DNA from: Deferribacterales bacterium
GTDB taxonomy: Bacteria > Chrysiogenota > Deferribacteres > Deferribacterales > JAISNW01
Length of the DNA: 5,570 bases
Direction of reading: 5' to 3'
Assembly: GCA_025997275.1 (NCBI GenBank)
Contig: BNUJ01000090.1
Coordinates: forward strand, 1 to 5,570
Within the stretch, counting starts at the first letter, position 1, and every line of letters starts with the position of its first letter. The notes below the pieces were generated by a model, which saw only the letters and a program-made list of their open reading frames with translations, was not told where the DNA came from and ran no database searches. This document shows, piece after piece, positions 1 through 5,570 of this stretch. The translations under genes and the position numbers were made by a program.

Positions 1-832
1 CATTTTGTATAGGGATTTCTGTCTCTGGTGTCGCTAGTATGTTTAGCATAAAATAATTAGAACCGTAAGGGTGTTGATTGTATGGCGGGTCATAATATGC
101 AATATCATATATGGTATCACCCCTAGCCAATTCGTTGATGTCTTTCCGTGAAATATCTGTCTCACACTCTGCTTTACTGAATATTGGCATTTTAAGTTCT
201 ATATTTTTTAATATTCTTGAAAGGGCGTTTTTACCAGCACCGCCGAAACAACCTATGCCGTCTTTCTTATGAAATCCCTTAAAAACCCCTGATGTGTTTG
301 TGTGGATAGATGCCGCAACGATAAGCGGGGCAAGAAAAAAGTGTTGTTCTAGCTCGTTTATCTGCTCATATATAAGTTTCTTCAATGTATCTAACATCTT
401 GGCGTTGTGTCCAGTATAAAACGCACGCTCACCAGCTTGAATATTTACATCATCTTTTGGTGCATAGTTATTATAGATAAAGCCCTTTATGAGATTTTGA
501 TGTGCTAATGCATTCAGTTCATCAATTTGAGCGGTTAGATGAGCCATATCCACTTCAGACGAATTGCTTAAATAGCATTTGTTCACTATATATGAATACG
601 CTTCAATATCGTTAGAATATAATATTGATGAGTGCTCTTTCAGCAGGCGAGATACAGCCCCGCTACCAGCAAAGCCGTCTAGTGCAATCAGACTACTTTT
701 ATTTAGTTTGCTCTTTACCCGCTCTATGCCAGCGTTGATAAATGGCAATAATGTGCGCTTATTACCTATGTATGTAATAAGATGGCTTGTCAAAAAAGGA
801 GCAGCAAAGTCAACCAAGTTTCCTTGTTCCAT
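1..832 (-). CDS. D12-class DNA adenine-N6 methyltransferase, C-terminus off the left edge
   Basis: The - strand frame is open from an ATG at 832-830 to the window edge, giving 277 visible residues. The protein would transfer a methyl group from S-adenosylmethionine to adenine N6 in a specific DNA site. Motif X is YIGNKRTLLPFI (residues 21-32). The SAM-binding motif I is LDGFAGSG (51-58). A family-typical stretch FKGFHKK...GIGCFGGAGKNALSRI lies at about 184-206, and the catalytic motif IV DPPY is at 248-251, followed by NQHPYGSNY. The order X, I, IV is that of MethyltransfD12 enzymes, and the 184-206 segment is most like the type II (FokI-like) modification methylases. The start is bounded by an in-frame TAG at 847-845; only a weak AGG is seen upstream, so translation may be coupled to the overlapping upstream frame. 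Roughly 50-100 C-terminal residues are missing. Whether a cognate restriction enzyme exists cannot be told here, so it could be an orphan methylase, a type II modification enzyme or a phage methylase. Confidence 0.92.
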   Translation of the reverse strand, partial: MEQGNLVDFAAPFLTSHLITYIGNKRTLLPFINAGIERVKSKLNKSSLIALDGFAGSGAVSRLLKEHSSILYSNDIEAYSYIVNKCYLSNSSEVDMAHLTAQIDELNALAHQNLIKGFIYNNYAPKDDVNIQAGERAFYTGHNAKMLDTLKKLIYEQINELEQHFFLAPLIVAASIHTNTSGVFKGFHKKDGIGCFGGAGKNALSRILKNIELKMPIFSKAECETDISRKDINELARGDTIYDIAYYDPPYNQHPYGSNYFMLNILATPETEIPIQN

Positions 833-962
833 AGGATGAATAGCCTATCATATATATACCTATAAAACGAGTATGTTTTATTAAACCACCCCAAGCGGGC
901 ATTGCTGAATCATATAGAGGTTCACCTATATCTAAATAATCAGCTACGCCAGCACAAAATTC
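810..962 (-). pseudogene. Possible 3' remnant of a gene upstream of the methylase
   Basis: Fifty sense codons run without a stop from 962 to a TGA at 812-810, starting just after an in-frame TGA at 965-963. The translation begins EFCAGVADYLDIGEP and ends IGYSSYGTRKLG. Codons look used: many begin with G or A, and the amino-acid mix is normal for a soluble protein. Its end overlaps the methylase start by 23 bp, an arrangement common for coupled genes in restriction-modification operons. Beyond the TGA the same frame stays open to at least 1097, where an ATG occurs, but that part crosses the etfB promoter and looks less coding. I do not recognise the family. It may be the tail of a decayed or truncated gene (perhaps the partner of the methylase), or a chance open frame. 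Confidence 0.3.
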
Positions 963-977
963 TCAAATATTTTTATC

Positions 978-1006
978 TTGACACGTTAGCCATAAAAAAT
1001 TAGAAT
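978..1006 (+). promoter_or_regulatory. Sigma-70-type promoter for the etfBA operon
   Basis: TTGACA (978-983) is a perfect -35 box. It is followed by a 17-bp spacer and TAGAAT (1001-1006), a 5/6 match to the -10 box. Transcription would start near 1012-1014, leaving a leader of about 70 nt before etfB. No riboswitch-like or terminator-like fold is evident in that leader. Confidence 0.65.
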
Positions 1007-1028
1007 TAAAGGTCGGAATATGAGCGAG

Positions 1029-1059
1029 TTGCAGAGTAGCTATAATGATGTGATACAAT
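1029..1059 (+). promoter_or_regulatory. Possible second, proximal etfB promoter (extended -10)
   Basis: TACAAT (1054-1059) is preceded by TGA, giving an extended -10 of the form TGN-TACAAT. TTGCAG (1029-1034) could serve as a -35 with a long 19-bp spacer. A perfect TATAAT also occurs at 1041-1046 but has no good -35. A start near 1065 would give a very short leader that still contains the etfB ribosome binding site. This is weaker than the upstream promoter and may be an effect of AT-richness. Confidence 0.3.
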
Positions 1060-1081
1060 ACTAAAGTAATATGGAGCGAAT

Positions 1082-1843
1082 ATGAATACGATAGCATGTT
1101 ACAAGATTGTCTACGAAGAGCAGGACATTGCCGTTGCAACTGACAGGTCGCTGTCGTTTGATAAGGCGGAGCTGAAGTTGGGGCTTTATGACTTGAATGC
1201 CATTGAGGAGGCTACCAAACTAGCTGCTGATACAGGCGGAATTGCTAGGGCTATCAGTCTTGGTGGCGACTGTCTTGACGACAGCAAACTGAGAAAAGGC
1301 TTGCTTTCACGCGGACCTGCTGAACTATATCTAGTAAAAGACCCATCATTAAAAGACGCCGATACCAATACCACTGCAAAATTACTCTCCCTAGCGGCAC
1401 AAAAAATAGGCTTTGATTTAATACTCTGTGGCGAGGGTTCATCCGATTGCTATGCACAGCAGGTAGGTGTTCAGCTGGGAGAAATATTGGGGCTACCTGT
1501 TATAAACGCTGTTAGCAAGATTACTCCTGCTGGGGATAAGGTTGTTGTTGAGCGGACGCTTGAAGATAGCGTTGAAGTGCTAGAAATAACACTGCCTGCA
1601 GTGTTGAGCCTTACGTCTGATATAAACAAACCACGCCTTCCCGGTATGAAGGATATACTTGCCGCTGGCAAGAAACCTGTAAAAGAACTGACCCTTGCTG
1701 ACATCGGTGCGGGCACTGGTGCGCCTGCGATAGAGACGGTAAGTGTCCTAGCACCTAAACAAGCTGAACGTAAACGTGATATTGTTGAAGGCGAAACAAA
1801 GGTTGCAGAATTCCTTGAAAAGTTCCGTAGCGAGTTAAAGTAG
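1082..1843 (+). CDS. etfB: Electron transfer flavoprotein beta subunit, FixA/YdiQ type
   Basis: This 253-residue protein is full length for the family. It is the beta subunit of a cytosolic ETF heterodimer, which takes electrons from flavin dehydrogenases such as acyl-CoA dehydrogenases and passes them on. The N-terminus (CYKIVYEEQDIAV, 6-18) and YDLNAIEEA (36-44) are typical of FixA/YdiQ proteins. The nucleotide-binding segment CGEGSSDCYAQQVGVQLGEI (116-135) has the FixA form rather than the mammalian ETF form. The family signature covers about 156-178, ending LPAVLSLTSD, followed by INKPRLPGMKDILAAGKKPV (181-200). The ATG at 1082 has GGAG at 1073-1076, five bases upstream. It is first in a probable operon with etfA 12 bp downstream. 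No fixC, fixX or dehydrogenase gene is in the window, so the electron donor and whether this ETF bifurcates electrons cannot be decided here. Confidence 0.95.
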   Translation: MNTIACYKIVYEEQDIAVATDRSLSFDKAELKLGLYDLNAIEEATKLAADTGGIARAISLGGDCLDDSKLRKGLLSRGPAELYLVKDPSLKDADTNTTAKLLSLAAQKIGFDLILCGEGSSDCYAQQVGVQLGEILGLPVINAVSKITPAGDKVVVERTLEDSVEVLEITLPAVLSLTSDINKPRLPGMKDILAAGKKPVKELTLADIGAGTGAPAIETVSVLAPKQAERKRDIVEGETKVAEFLEKFRSELK

Positions 1844-1844
1844 G

Positions 1845-1849
1845 GGAGG
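1845..1849 (+). promoter_or_regulatory. Strong ribosome binding site of etfA
   Basis: GGAGG sits inside a G-rich run that begins at the last base of the etfB stop codon and lies six bases before the etfA ATG. It fixes the etfA start and should support high, roughly equal translation of the two ETF subunits. Confidence 0.8.
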
Positions 1850-1855
1850 GGAACG

Positions 1856-2767
1856 ATGAAAGCACTAATATTTAGCGATAGATTGAACGGGTATGCAGAG
1901 CTAGTAGCGGCGTCTAAATCGCTTGGCGCAGAGGCTGTAGCTTTTATTGTAGCAAGTAAGGATGAGGCGGGCAAATGCCCTGCAAGCAAGGTGTATCAAT
2001 CAGACGTTGATTCGTCAAAGATGTTAGATGACTATTTCCCTGCCCTGCGTTCTGTGGTTGATATTGAGAAACCAGATGTGGTGCTAATCAGTGCTACCAA
2101 GCGTGGCAAACTAATGGCGGGCAGACTAGCGGCAGTGAATAACACGTCAGCCATTACCGATATAAGTTCATTAGAGGTAGATGGCGATGCATTTATCGGC
2201 GAGCAGATGTATTACGGCGGTATAGCCGTGCGGACGCTTAAGAGCAAAGTATTCACTATTGTTACTATTCCACAAGGCACGTTTGACGCTACTGGTGTAG
2301 TTGGCACTGCTGGCGAGGCAGTAAACGTTCCCGTTCCAGCTACTAGTGGCAAAATAGTGCGGAAAGAAGTTCGTCCCAAGGCTGGCGGACAGGTGAACCT
2401 AGCAGATGCAAAACGTGTAGTCAGCGTTGGGCGTGGGTTTGTCAAGAGGGAAGATTTGAACATCGCACAAGAGTTAGCAAGTGCAATATGTGCGGAGCTG
2501 GGTTGCACTCGTCCTGTGGCTGAGGGCGAAGGGTGGATGGAGACTGCGCGCTATATAGGCGTGTCGGGTGTGTCATTAAAACCTGATGTATATCTAGCAG
2601 TCGGCATATCGGGGCAAGTGCAGCACACCATAGGCATCGGGTCTGCTAAGACGATAATCGCTGTGAATAAAGATAAAAATGCGCCAATATTTAAGTGTTG
2701 CGATTATGGTATAGTTGGCGACCTTTATAAAATAGTTCCGGAGCTGACGAAATTGATTAGAGGATAG
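1856..2767 (+). CDS. etfA: Electron transfer flavoprotein alpha subunit, FixB/YdiR type
   Basis: This 303-residue protein is close to the usual FixB length of about 310. It pairs with the EtfB encoded just upstream and carries the FAD-binding domain. Domain I covers roughly residues 1-170. The C-terminal FAD domain begins near 186 (KRVVSVGRGF) and includes RYIGVSGVSLKPD (232-244), the ETF-alpha signature LAVGISGQVQHTIG (247-260), IIAVNKDKNAPIF (267-279) and DYGIVGD (283-289). These match FixB/YdiR proteins closely. There is no extra N-terminal ferredoxin domain of the kind seen in some clostridial EtfA proteins. The start is fixed by the GGAGG Shine-Dalgarno. The TAG stop at 2765-2767 falls almost on the start of the transporter gene, which implies co-transcription and perhaps translational coupling. 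Confidence 0.95.
   Translation: MKALIFSDRLNGYAELVAASKSLGAEAVAFIVASKDEAGKCPASKVYQSDVDSSKMLDDYFPALRSVVDIEKPDVVLISATKRGKLMAGRLAAVNNTSAITDISSLEVDGDAFIGEQMYYGGIAVRTLKSKVFTIVTIPQGTFDATGVVGTAGEAVNVPVPATSGKIVRKEVRPKAGGQVNLADAKRVVSVGRGFVKREDLNIAQELASAICAELGCTRPVAEGEGWMETARYIGVSGVSLKPDVYLAVGISGQVQHTIGIGSAKTIIAVNKDKNAPIFKCCDYGIVGDLYKIVPELTKLIRG
2760..2764 (+). promoter_or_regulatory. Ribosome binding site supporting the GTG start of the transporter
   Basis: GAGGA lies at the very end of etfA, five bases before the GTG at 2770. A competing GGGA at 2772-2775 lies six bases before the ATG at 2782. The GTG has the better Shine-Dalgarno and the ATG the better codon, so the start is not settled. Confidence 0.5.
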
Positions 2768-2769
2768 GT

Positions 2770-4446
2770 GTGGGAACAAGTATGAGTCAAACTGCTATCT
2801 ATGGTGCAATTTTCGGGCTAGTAGGGGGTATAGGTCTATTCCTATACGGCATCAATTTAATGTCAAAGGGCTTGCAGCGTGCGGCTGGTGAGCGTCTAAA
2901 GTTTGTATTAGGGAAACTTACGTCAAACCGCATAATAGGTGTCTGCTTAGGTGCTGCGGTTACAATAATGGTGCAAAGCTCTACCGCAGTGACAGTTATG
3001 GTAGTGGGTTTTGTAAATGCTGGGGTGATGAGCCTACTACAAGGCATAAGCGTCATAATCGGCGCAAACATAGGCACAACAATTGTAGCACAAATTATAT
3101 CGTTCAAGATAACAGCCTTTGCACTGCCAGCAGTGGGGCTGGGTGCGCTAGTCTACCTATTTACTAAGAACAGTTCTCCTATCCACTATGTGGGGCAGGC
3201 AATACTCGGTGTAGGCTTGCTCTTAATAGGTATGAGCACTATGACAGCCGCCTTTGAGCCTGTCAAAGACAGCACTGCACTGGCTGAATTATTCGTTACA
3301 TTCTCAAAATATCCGATATTAGGCGTTCTGGCTGGTTCAATTGCTACTGTTATAATGCAATCAAGTGCTGCGACAATTGGCATCACCATAGCTCTTGCTA
3401 CAACTGGGCTTATAGACTATCAGGGTGCGATTGCATTAGTGTTGGGCGATAACATCGGCACGACCACTACGGCTAACATAGCCGCTATCGGTAGCAGTAA
3501 GGCGGCAAGACAGGCGGCGTTTGGGCACTTCCTGTTTAACTTCACGGGTGTAGTGCTAATGCTGGTGTTCCTAAAGCCGTTTTCAGCGTTTGTTGACCTT
3601 ATAACAACTGGCGACCCGATGTTGCTTGTAGATGGGCAACGTCCGTATATGGCGCGGCATGTAGCGAACGTCCATACGATATTTAATGTGTTGAGTGCGC
3701 TTGTAATATTGCCGCTGTTAAATCCGCTGGTGCGTATATGTGAGTTCTGTATAAAGGGTAGTTTGAACGAACAGGCATATAAGCTCACATACCTGTCAGA
3801 CGAGATGATAAGCACGCCGGAAATAGCATTATCGCAGTTGAATGCAGAAGTTGTGCGGATGTCTAATGTTGCTTACGGAATGTTAGAGCACATGGGCAGG
3901 GCGGTTATCGCACTTGATTATTCAAGAGCTGACAAAATATCAAAGGACGAAAAGACGTTGGATGCCTTTCAAGATGAATTGTTGCGTTTTATAGACAAGC
4001 TTGCTACCAGCAGTATAAGTCGTCGCTCAGCATCTAATATAATCAGAATGCGGCAGTTTGTGCAGTCAATGGAAGAGATGGGCGACAACGCCAAACGAAT
4101 GATGAAATCAACTATGAAGATGTTTAACAGCGAATACCACTTCTCCGAAGCGGCGACCATTGAGCTAAACCGTATATTTTCAGTTCTCACAACATTTGCT
4201 TCTAATGTATTTGATGGGTTATCTAGTAGCACAAGACCCTCTCACCAGCTATTATCGCTACGTGATGAAATAAGCAATATGAGCAAGCAGTTTAGAAGTA
4301 ATCATGTAACCAGATTGCACAACAACCAGTGCAGTGCTGAGGCGGGTTTGTATTACGCTGATATGCTCGGCTACCTAGAGCGTATGGGGTCTAACATATT
4401 TGCCATAGCACAGCTGATAGTTGCCGATGACGATAAACCCGCATAA
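2770..4446 (+). CDS. Na+/phosphate cotransporter, NptA family with PhoU-like domain
   Basis: This inner-membrane protein of 558 residues (554 if the ATG at 2782 is used) is of normal length for bacterial NptA/YjbB-type transporters. It would import or export inorganic phosphate coupled to Na+. The membrane half (about 10-325) has the two inverted repeats of the Na/Pi-cotransporter domain. Each carries a QSS motif (69-71 in VQSSTAVT; 197-199 in MQSSAATIG) followed by a NIGTT loop (GANIGTT at 98-104; GDNIGTT at 226-232). Several hydrophobic helices begin with IFGLVGGIGLFLYG near residue 14. The C-terminal part (about 355-550) is helical, soluble and rich in Met, Glu and Arg, as in PhoU domains (for example MEEMGDNAKRMMK at 434-446). 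It follows etfA by 2 bp and probably shares its transcript, although phosphate transport has no obvious link to ETF. No Pho box was recognised. Confidence 0.93.
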   Translation: MGTSMSQTAIYGAIFGLVGGIGLFLYGINLMSKGLQRAAGERLKFVLGKLTSNRIIGVCLGAAVTIMVQSSTAVTVMVVGFVNAGVMSLLQGISVIIGANIGTTIVAQIISFKITAFALPAVGLGALVYLFTKNSSPIHYVGQAILGVGLLLIGMSTMTAAFEPVKDSTALAELFVTFSKYPILGVLAGSIATVIMQSSAATIGITIALATTGLIDYQGAIALVLGDNIGTTTTANIAAIGSSKAARQAAFGHFLFNFTGVVLMLVFLKPFSAFVDLITTGDPMLLVDGQRPYMARHVANVHTIFNVLSALVILPLLNPLVRICEFCIKGSLNEQAYKLTYLSDEMISTPEIALSQLNAEVVRMSNVAYGMLEHMGRAVIALDYSRADKISKDEKTLDAFQDELLRFIDKLATSSISRRSASNIIRMRQFVQSMEEMGDNAKRMMKSTMKMFNSEYHFSEAATIELNRIFSVLTTFASNVFDGLSSSTRPSHQLLSLRDEISNMSKQFRSNHVTRLHNNQCSAEAGLYYADMLGYLERMGSNIFAIAQLIVADDDKPA

Positions 4447-4457
4447 CAAAAATCCGT

Positions 4458-4486
4458 TTGTAATTCCCAGCCTTTTAATGTATCCT
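4458..4486 (+). promoter_or_regulatory. Weak candidate promoter for the aminotransferase
   Basis: TTGTAA (4458-4463), a 17-bp spacer and TATCCT (4481-4486) each match four of six consensus bases. If used, transcription would begin near 4492, inside the inverted repeat that follows, which would make that repeat an operator rather than an RNA hairpin. Read-through from the transporter gene is the alternative. Confidence 0.3.
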
Positions 4487-4511
4487 CACTAGACAAATAT
4501 TTTTAGTGAGG
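4484..4511 (+). promoter_or_regulatory. Inverted repeat / hairpin covering the aminotransferase Shine-Dalgarno
   Basis: CCTCACTAGA (4484-4493) pairs with TTTAGTGAGG (4502-4511). Eight outer pairs are perfect, followed by one G-U and one A-U pair, around an 8-base loop. The right arm contains GTGAGG, the only good Shine-Dalgarno for the ATG at 4518. In RNA the fold would hide the ribosome binding site; in DNA the repeat could be an operator beside a weak -10 box. No U-tract follows it, so it is not a typical terminator. Confidence 0.55.
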
Positions 4512-4517
4512 TTGTTT

Positions 4518-5477
4518 ATGCAATACCGTTTATCAAAAAAAGTGCAGACGATGAGACCATCATTTGTTGATAAGATTTTTGCACTAATCGCATCGCCCGA
4601 TATTATATCGTTTGCTGGCGGTTTGCCCGGCAGGGAACATTTCCCTGTAGCAGCTATTAAAGCAGCAGCAGATAAAGTGTTGTCAGAAGAGACGGGTTCT
4701 GACGCATTGCAATACTCTGGCACACCTAAGGGATATCCCCCGCTGGTGAATCATATCGTTAAACGTTATGCTGGGCGCGGTCTGAACGTGTTGCCTGAGG
4801 AAATTTTGGTCTTGAACGGCTCTCAGCAGGCTATGGATTTAACTGCAAAGGTATTTATAGACGAAGGGGATGGGATAATAGTTGAAAATCCCTCATATCT
4901 CGGTGCGCTGGACGGGTTCACCTACTATCAGCCTAAGTTCACAGTAGTGCAGTTAGAAAAAGATGGCGTTAATTTAGAGCAGCTAGAGGCGGCGGCGAAG
5001 GACAAGAAGAACAAGATATTCTACTCAGTGCCAACTTTCCAAAACCCTACGGGGCTTACCTATTCTGATGAAAAACGCAAGAAAGCGGCTGAAATATTAG
5101 CTAAAAATAACGTAATGCTGTTTGAGGACGACCCCTACGGCGAATTGCGTTTTAAGGGGCAGCATCCTCAGCTGATGACCTCGTTTGCGCCTGACAATAG
5201 CGTAATATATGGCTCATTTTCTAAGATAATCTCCCCGGGTGTGCGACTAGGCTGGTTGCGCGCACCTAAGGCGTTAATTGACAAGTTTGTTTTGTTGAAA
5301 CAGGCAACAGATTTGCATTCGGGCACGCTTACCCAGCGGATAGTAGCGCAGTTCCTACAAGATAATAATATAGATGAGCATATTGCTAAGGTTAGTAAAT
5401 CGTATGCTGTCCAATGCCAAGCTATGCTGGACGCTATGAAAGAATATTTTCATAAAACTTTCAATTGGTGTATATAG
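4518..5477 (+). CDS. PLP-dependent aminotransferase (MocR/LysN-like), C-terminally truncated
   Basis: This gene encodes 319 residues of a fold-type I aminotransferase resembling 2-aminoadipate or aromatic/branched-chain aminotransferases; the substrate cannot be assigned. Visible landmarks are SFAGGLPGREHFP (31-43), YSGTPKGYPPL (66-76), the PLP-phosphate loop GSQQ (101-104), NPTG (176-179), EDDPYGEL (203-210) with the Asp and Tyr that contact PLP, the Schiff-base lysine K236 in SFSKIISPG, and GVRLGW (241-246). I start it at the ATG at 4518, six bases after GTGAGG; an upstream in-frame GTG at 4506 lies within that Shine-Dalgarno. Family members are about 390-400 residues long. Here the sequence stops matching after MLDAMKEYF (303-311) and ends at HKTFNWCI. 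It lacks the small C-terminal domain with the arginine that binds the substrate carboxylate, so it is probably inactive: a pseudogene or an assembly join. Confidence 0.85.
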   Translation: MQYRLSKKVQTMRPSFVDKIFALIASPDIISFAGGLPGREHFPVAAIKAAADKVLSEETGSDALQYSGTPKGYPPLVNHIVKRYAGRGLNVLPEEILVLNGSQQAMDLTAKVFIDEGDGIIVENPSYLGALDGFTYYQPKFTVVQLEKDGVNLEQLEAAAKDKKNKIFYSVPTFQNPTGLTYSDEKRKKAAEILAKNNVMLFEDDPYGELRFKGQHPQLMTSFAPDNSVIYGSFSKIISPGVRLGWLRAPKALIDKFVLLKQATDLHSGTLTQRIVAQFLQDNNIDEHIAKVSKSYAVQCQAMLDAMKEYFHKTFNWCI

Positions 5478-5570
5478 GTTTGCGGGTGTTTTTAGGCATA
5501 AATACAATGGCACAGACGACAGTGGCTTGTTATGGGCTGTATTTGAACGCAAGCATAAAGAGTTTGCCGA
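5440..5570 (+). other. Open frame of unknown origin replacing the aminotransferase 3' end
   Basis: In the frame +1 relative to the aminotransferase, 43 codons are open from just after a TGA (5437-5439) to the window edge. The part from about 5470 reads VYRFAGVFRHKYNG and later LLWAVFERKHKEFA, with ordinary codon use. It has no ATG or GTG start and does not resemble the aminotransferase C-terminus, so a simple frameshift does not explain it. A second frame, from a GTG at 5468, is also open to the edge (VYIGLRVFLGINTM). I do not recognise either product. It may be part of an inserted gene continuing to the right. Confidence 0.3.

Noticed and set aside
579..839. + strand open frame of 86 codons
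   Set aside because: It lies entirely antisense to the methylase, whose motifs X and I are unmistakable on the other strand, and its translation has no recognisable family features.
890..899. CCC-AAGC-GGG as a transcription terminator
   Set aside because: The stem is only three base pairs and no U-tract follows on either strand.
963..965. TGA read as an amino acid (recoding) in the upstream remnant
   Set aside because: All intact genes here end at TAG or TAA and use TGG for tryptophan where it occurs, with no internal TGA. One TGA in a doubtful remnant does not support an altered code.
1471..1989. - strand open frame of 172 codons across the etfB/etfA junction
   Set aside because: It is a long shadow of the well-supported etf genes; its Ser/Ala/Pro-rich translation is typical of antisense frames.
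4506..4517. GTG at 4506 as the aminotransferase start
   Set aside because: That GTG is part of the Shine-Dalgarno for the ATG at 4518 and has no ribosome binding site of its own; MQYRLSKKVQ is a natural N-terminus for the family.
5440..5480. Attachment-site-like repeat shared between the right junction and the 833-1081 region
   Set aside because: Only ATATAGGT-type matches of 7-8 bases were found, which is expected by chance in such AT-rich sequence.
5355..5552. - strand open frame of 65 codons across the right junction
   Set aside because: Most of it is antisense to the aminotransferase and the rest crosses a break in sequence continuity; it shows no family features.

Overview
This is a moderately AT-rich bacterial window with tightly packed genes. 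The core is a co-directional + strand cluster of roughly 3.4 kb: the beta and alpha subunits of a FixA/FixB (YdiQ/YdiR)-type electron transfer flavoprotein, then a Na+/phosphate cotransporter of the NptA family with a PhoU-like C-terminal domain. A class I/II-fold PLP aminotransferase of the MocR/LysN-like group follows 71 bp downstream and is cut short. FixAB-type ETF together with an NptA-PhoU transporter suggests an anaerobic or facultative bacterium. A Firmicute, possibly of the Negativicutes, is plausible from protein style alone, but this is only an impression and no rRNA or tRNA is present to test it.

Layout. Bases 1-832 (- strand) hold the N-terminal 277 residues of a D12-class DNA adenine-N6 methyltransferase whose C-terminus lies off the left edge. 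Immediately upstream of its start (962-810, - strand) is an open, codon-like stretch that overlaps the methylase start and looks like the tail of a lost or broken gene. The rest of 833-1081 is a divergent intergenic region. It carries a near-consensus sigma-70 promoter (TTGACA, 17 bp, TAGAAT) pointing at the ETF genes. etfB (1082-1843) and etfA (1856-2767) are 12 bp apart with a very strong Shine-Dalgarno between them. The transporter follows only 2 bp after etfA if its GTG start is used, so the three genes probably form one operon. Bases 4447-4517 separate the transporter from the aminotransferase and contain a 10-bp-arm inverted repeat whose right arm is the aminotransferase Shine-Dalgarno. 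The aminotransferase (4518-5477) reads well to about residue 311, then diverges and stops without its last ~75-80 residues. From about 5440 to the right edge a different open frame appears.

How the parts fit. EtfAB would pass electrons between a flavin dehydrogenase (not in this window) and a membrane or cytosolic acceptor. The transporter would import phosphate with Na+. The aminotransferase would act in amino-acid metabolism if intact. The two edges look different from the metabolic core: the left carries a restriction-modification-type methylase with a gene remnant, and the right breaks a housekeeping-type gene. This suggests recombination or insertion boundaries on both sides, or an assembly chimera on the right. 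No convincing rho-independent terminator, tRNA, rRNA, CRISPR array or insertion-sequence end was found. I see no clear undescribed system. The most interesting points are the two broken edges and the hairpin over the aminotransferase ribosome binding site.
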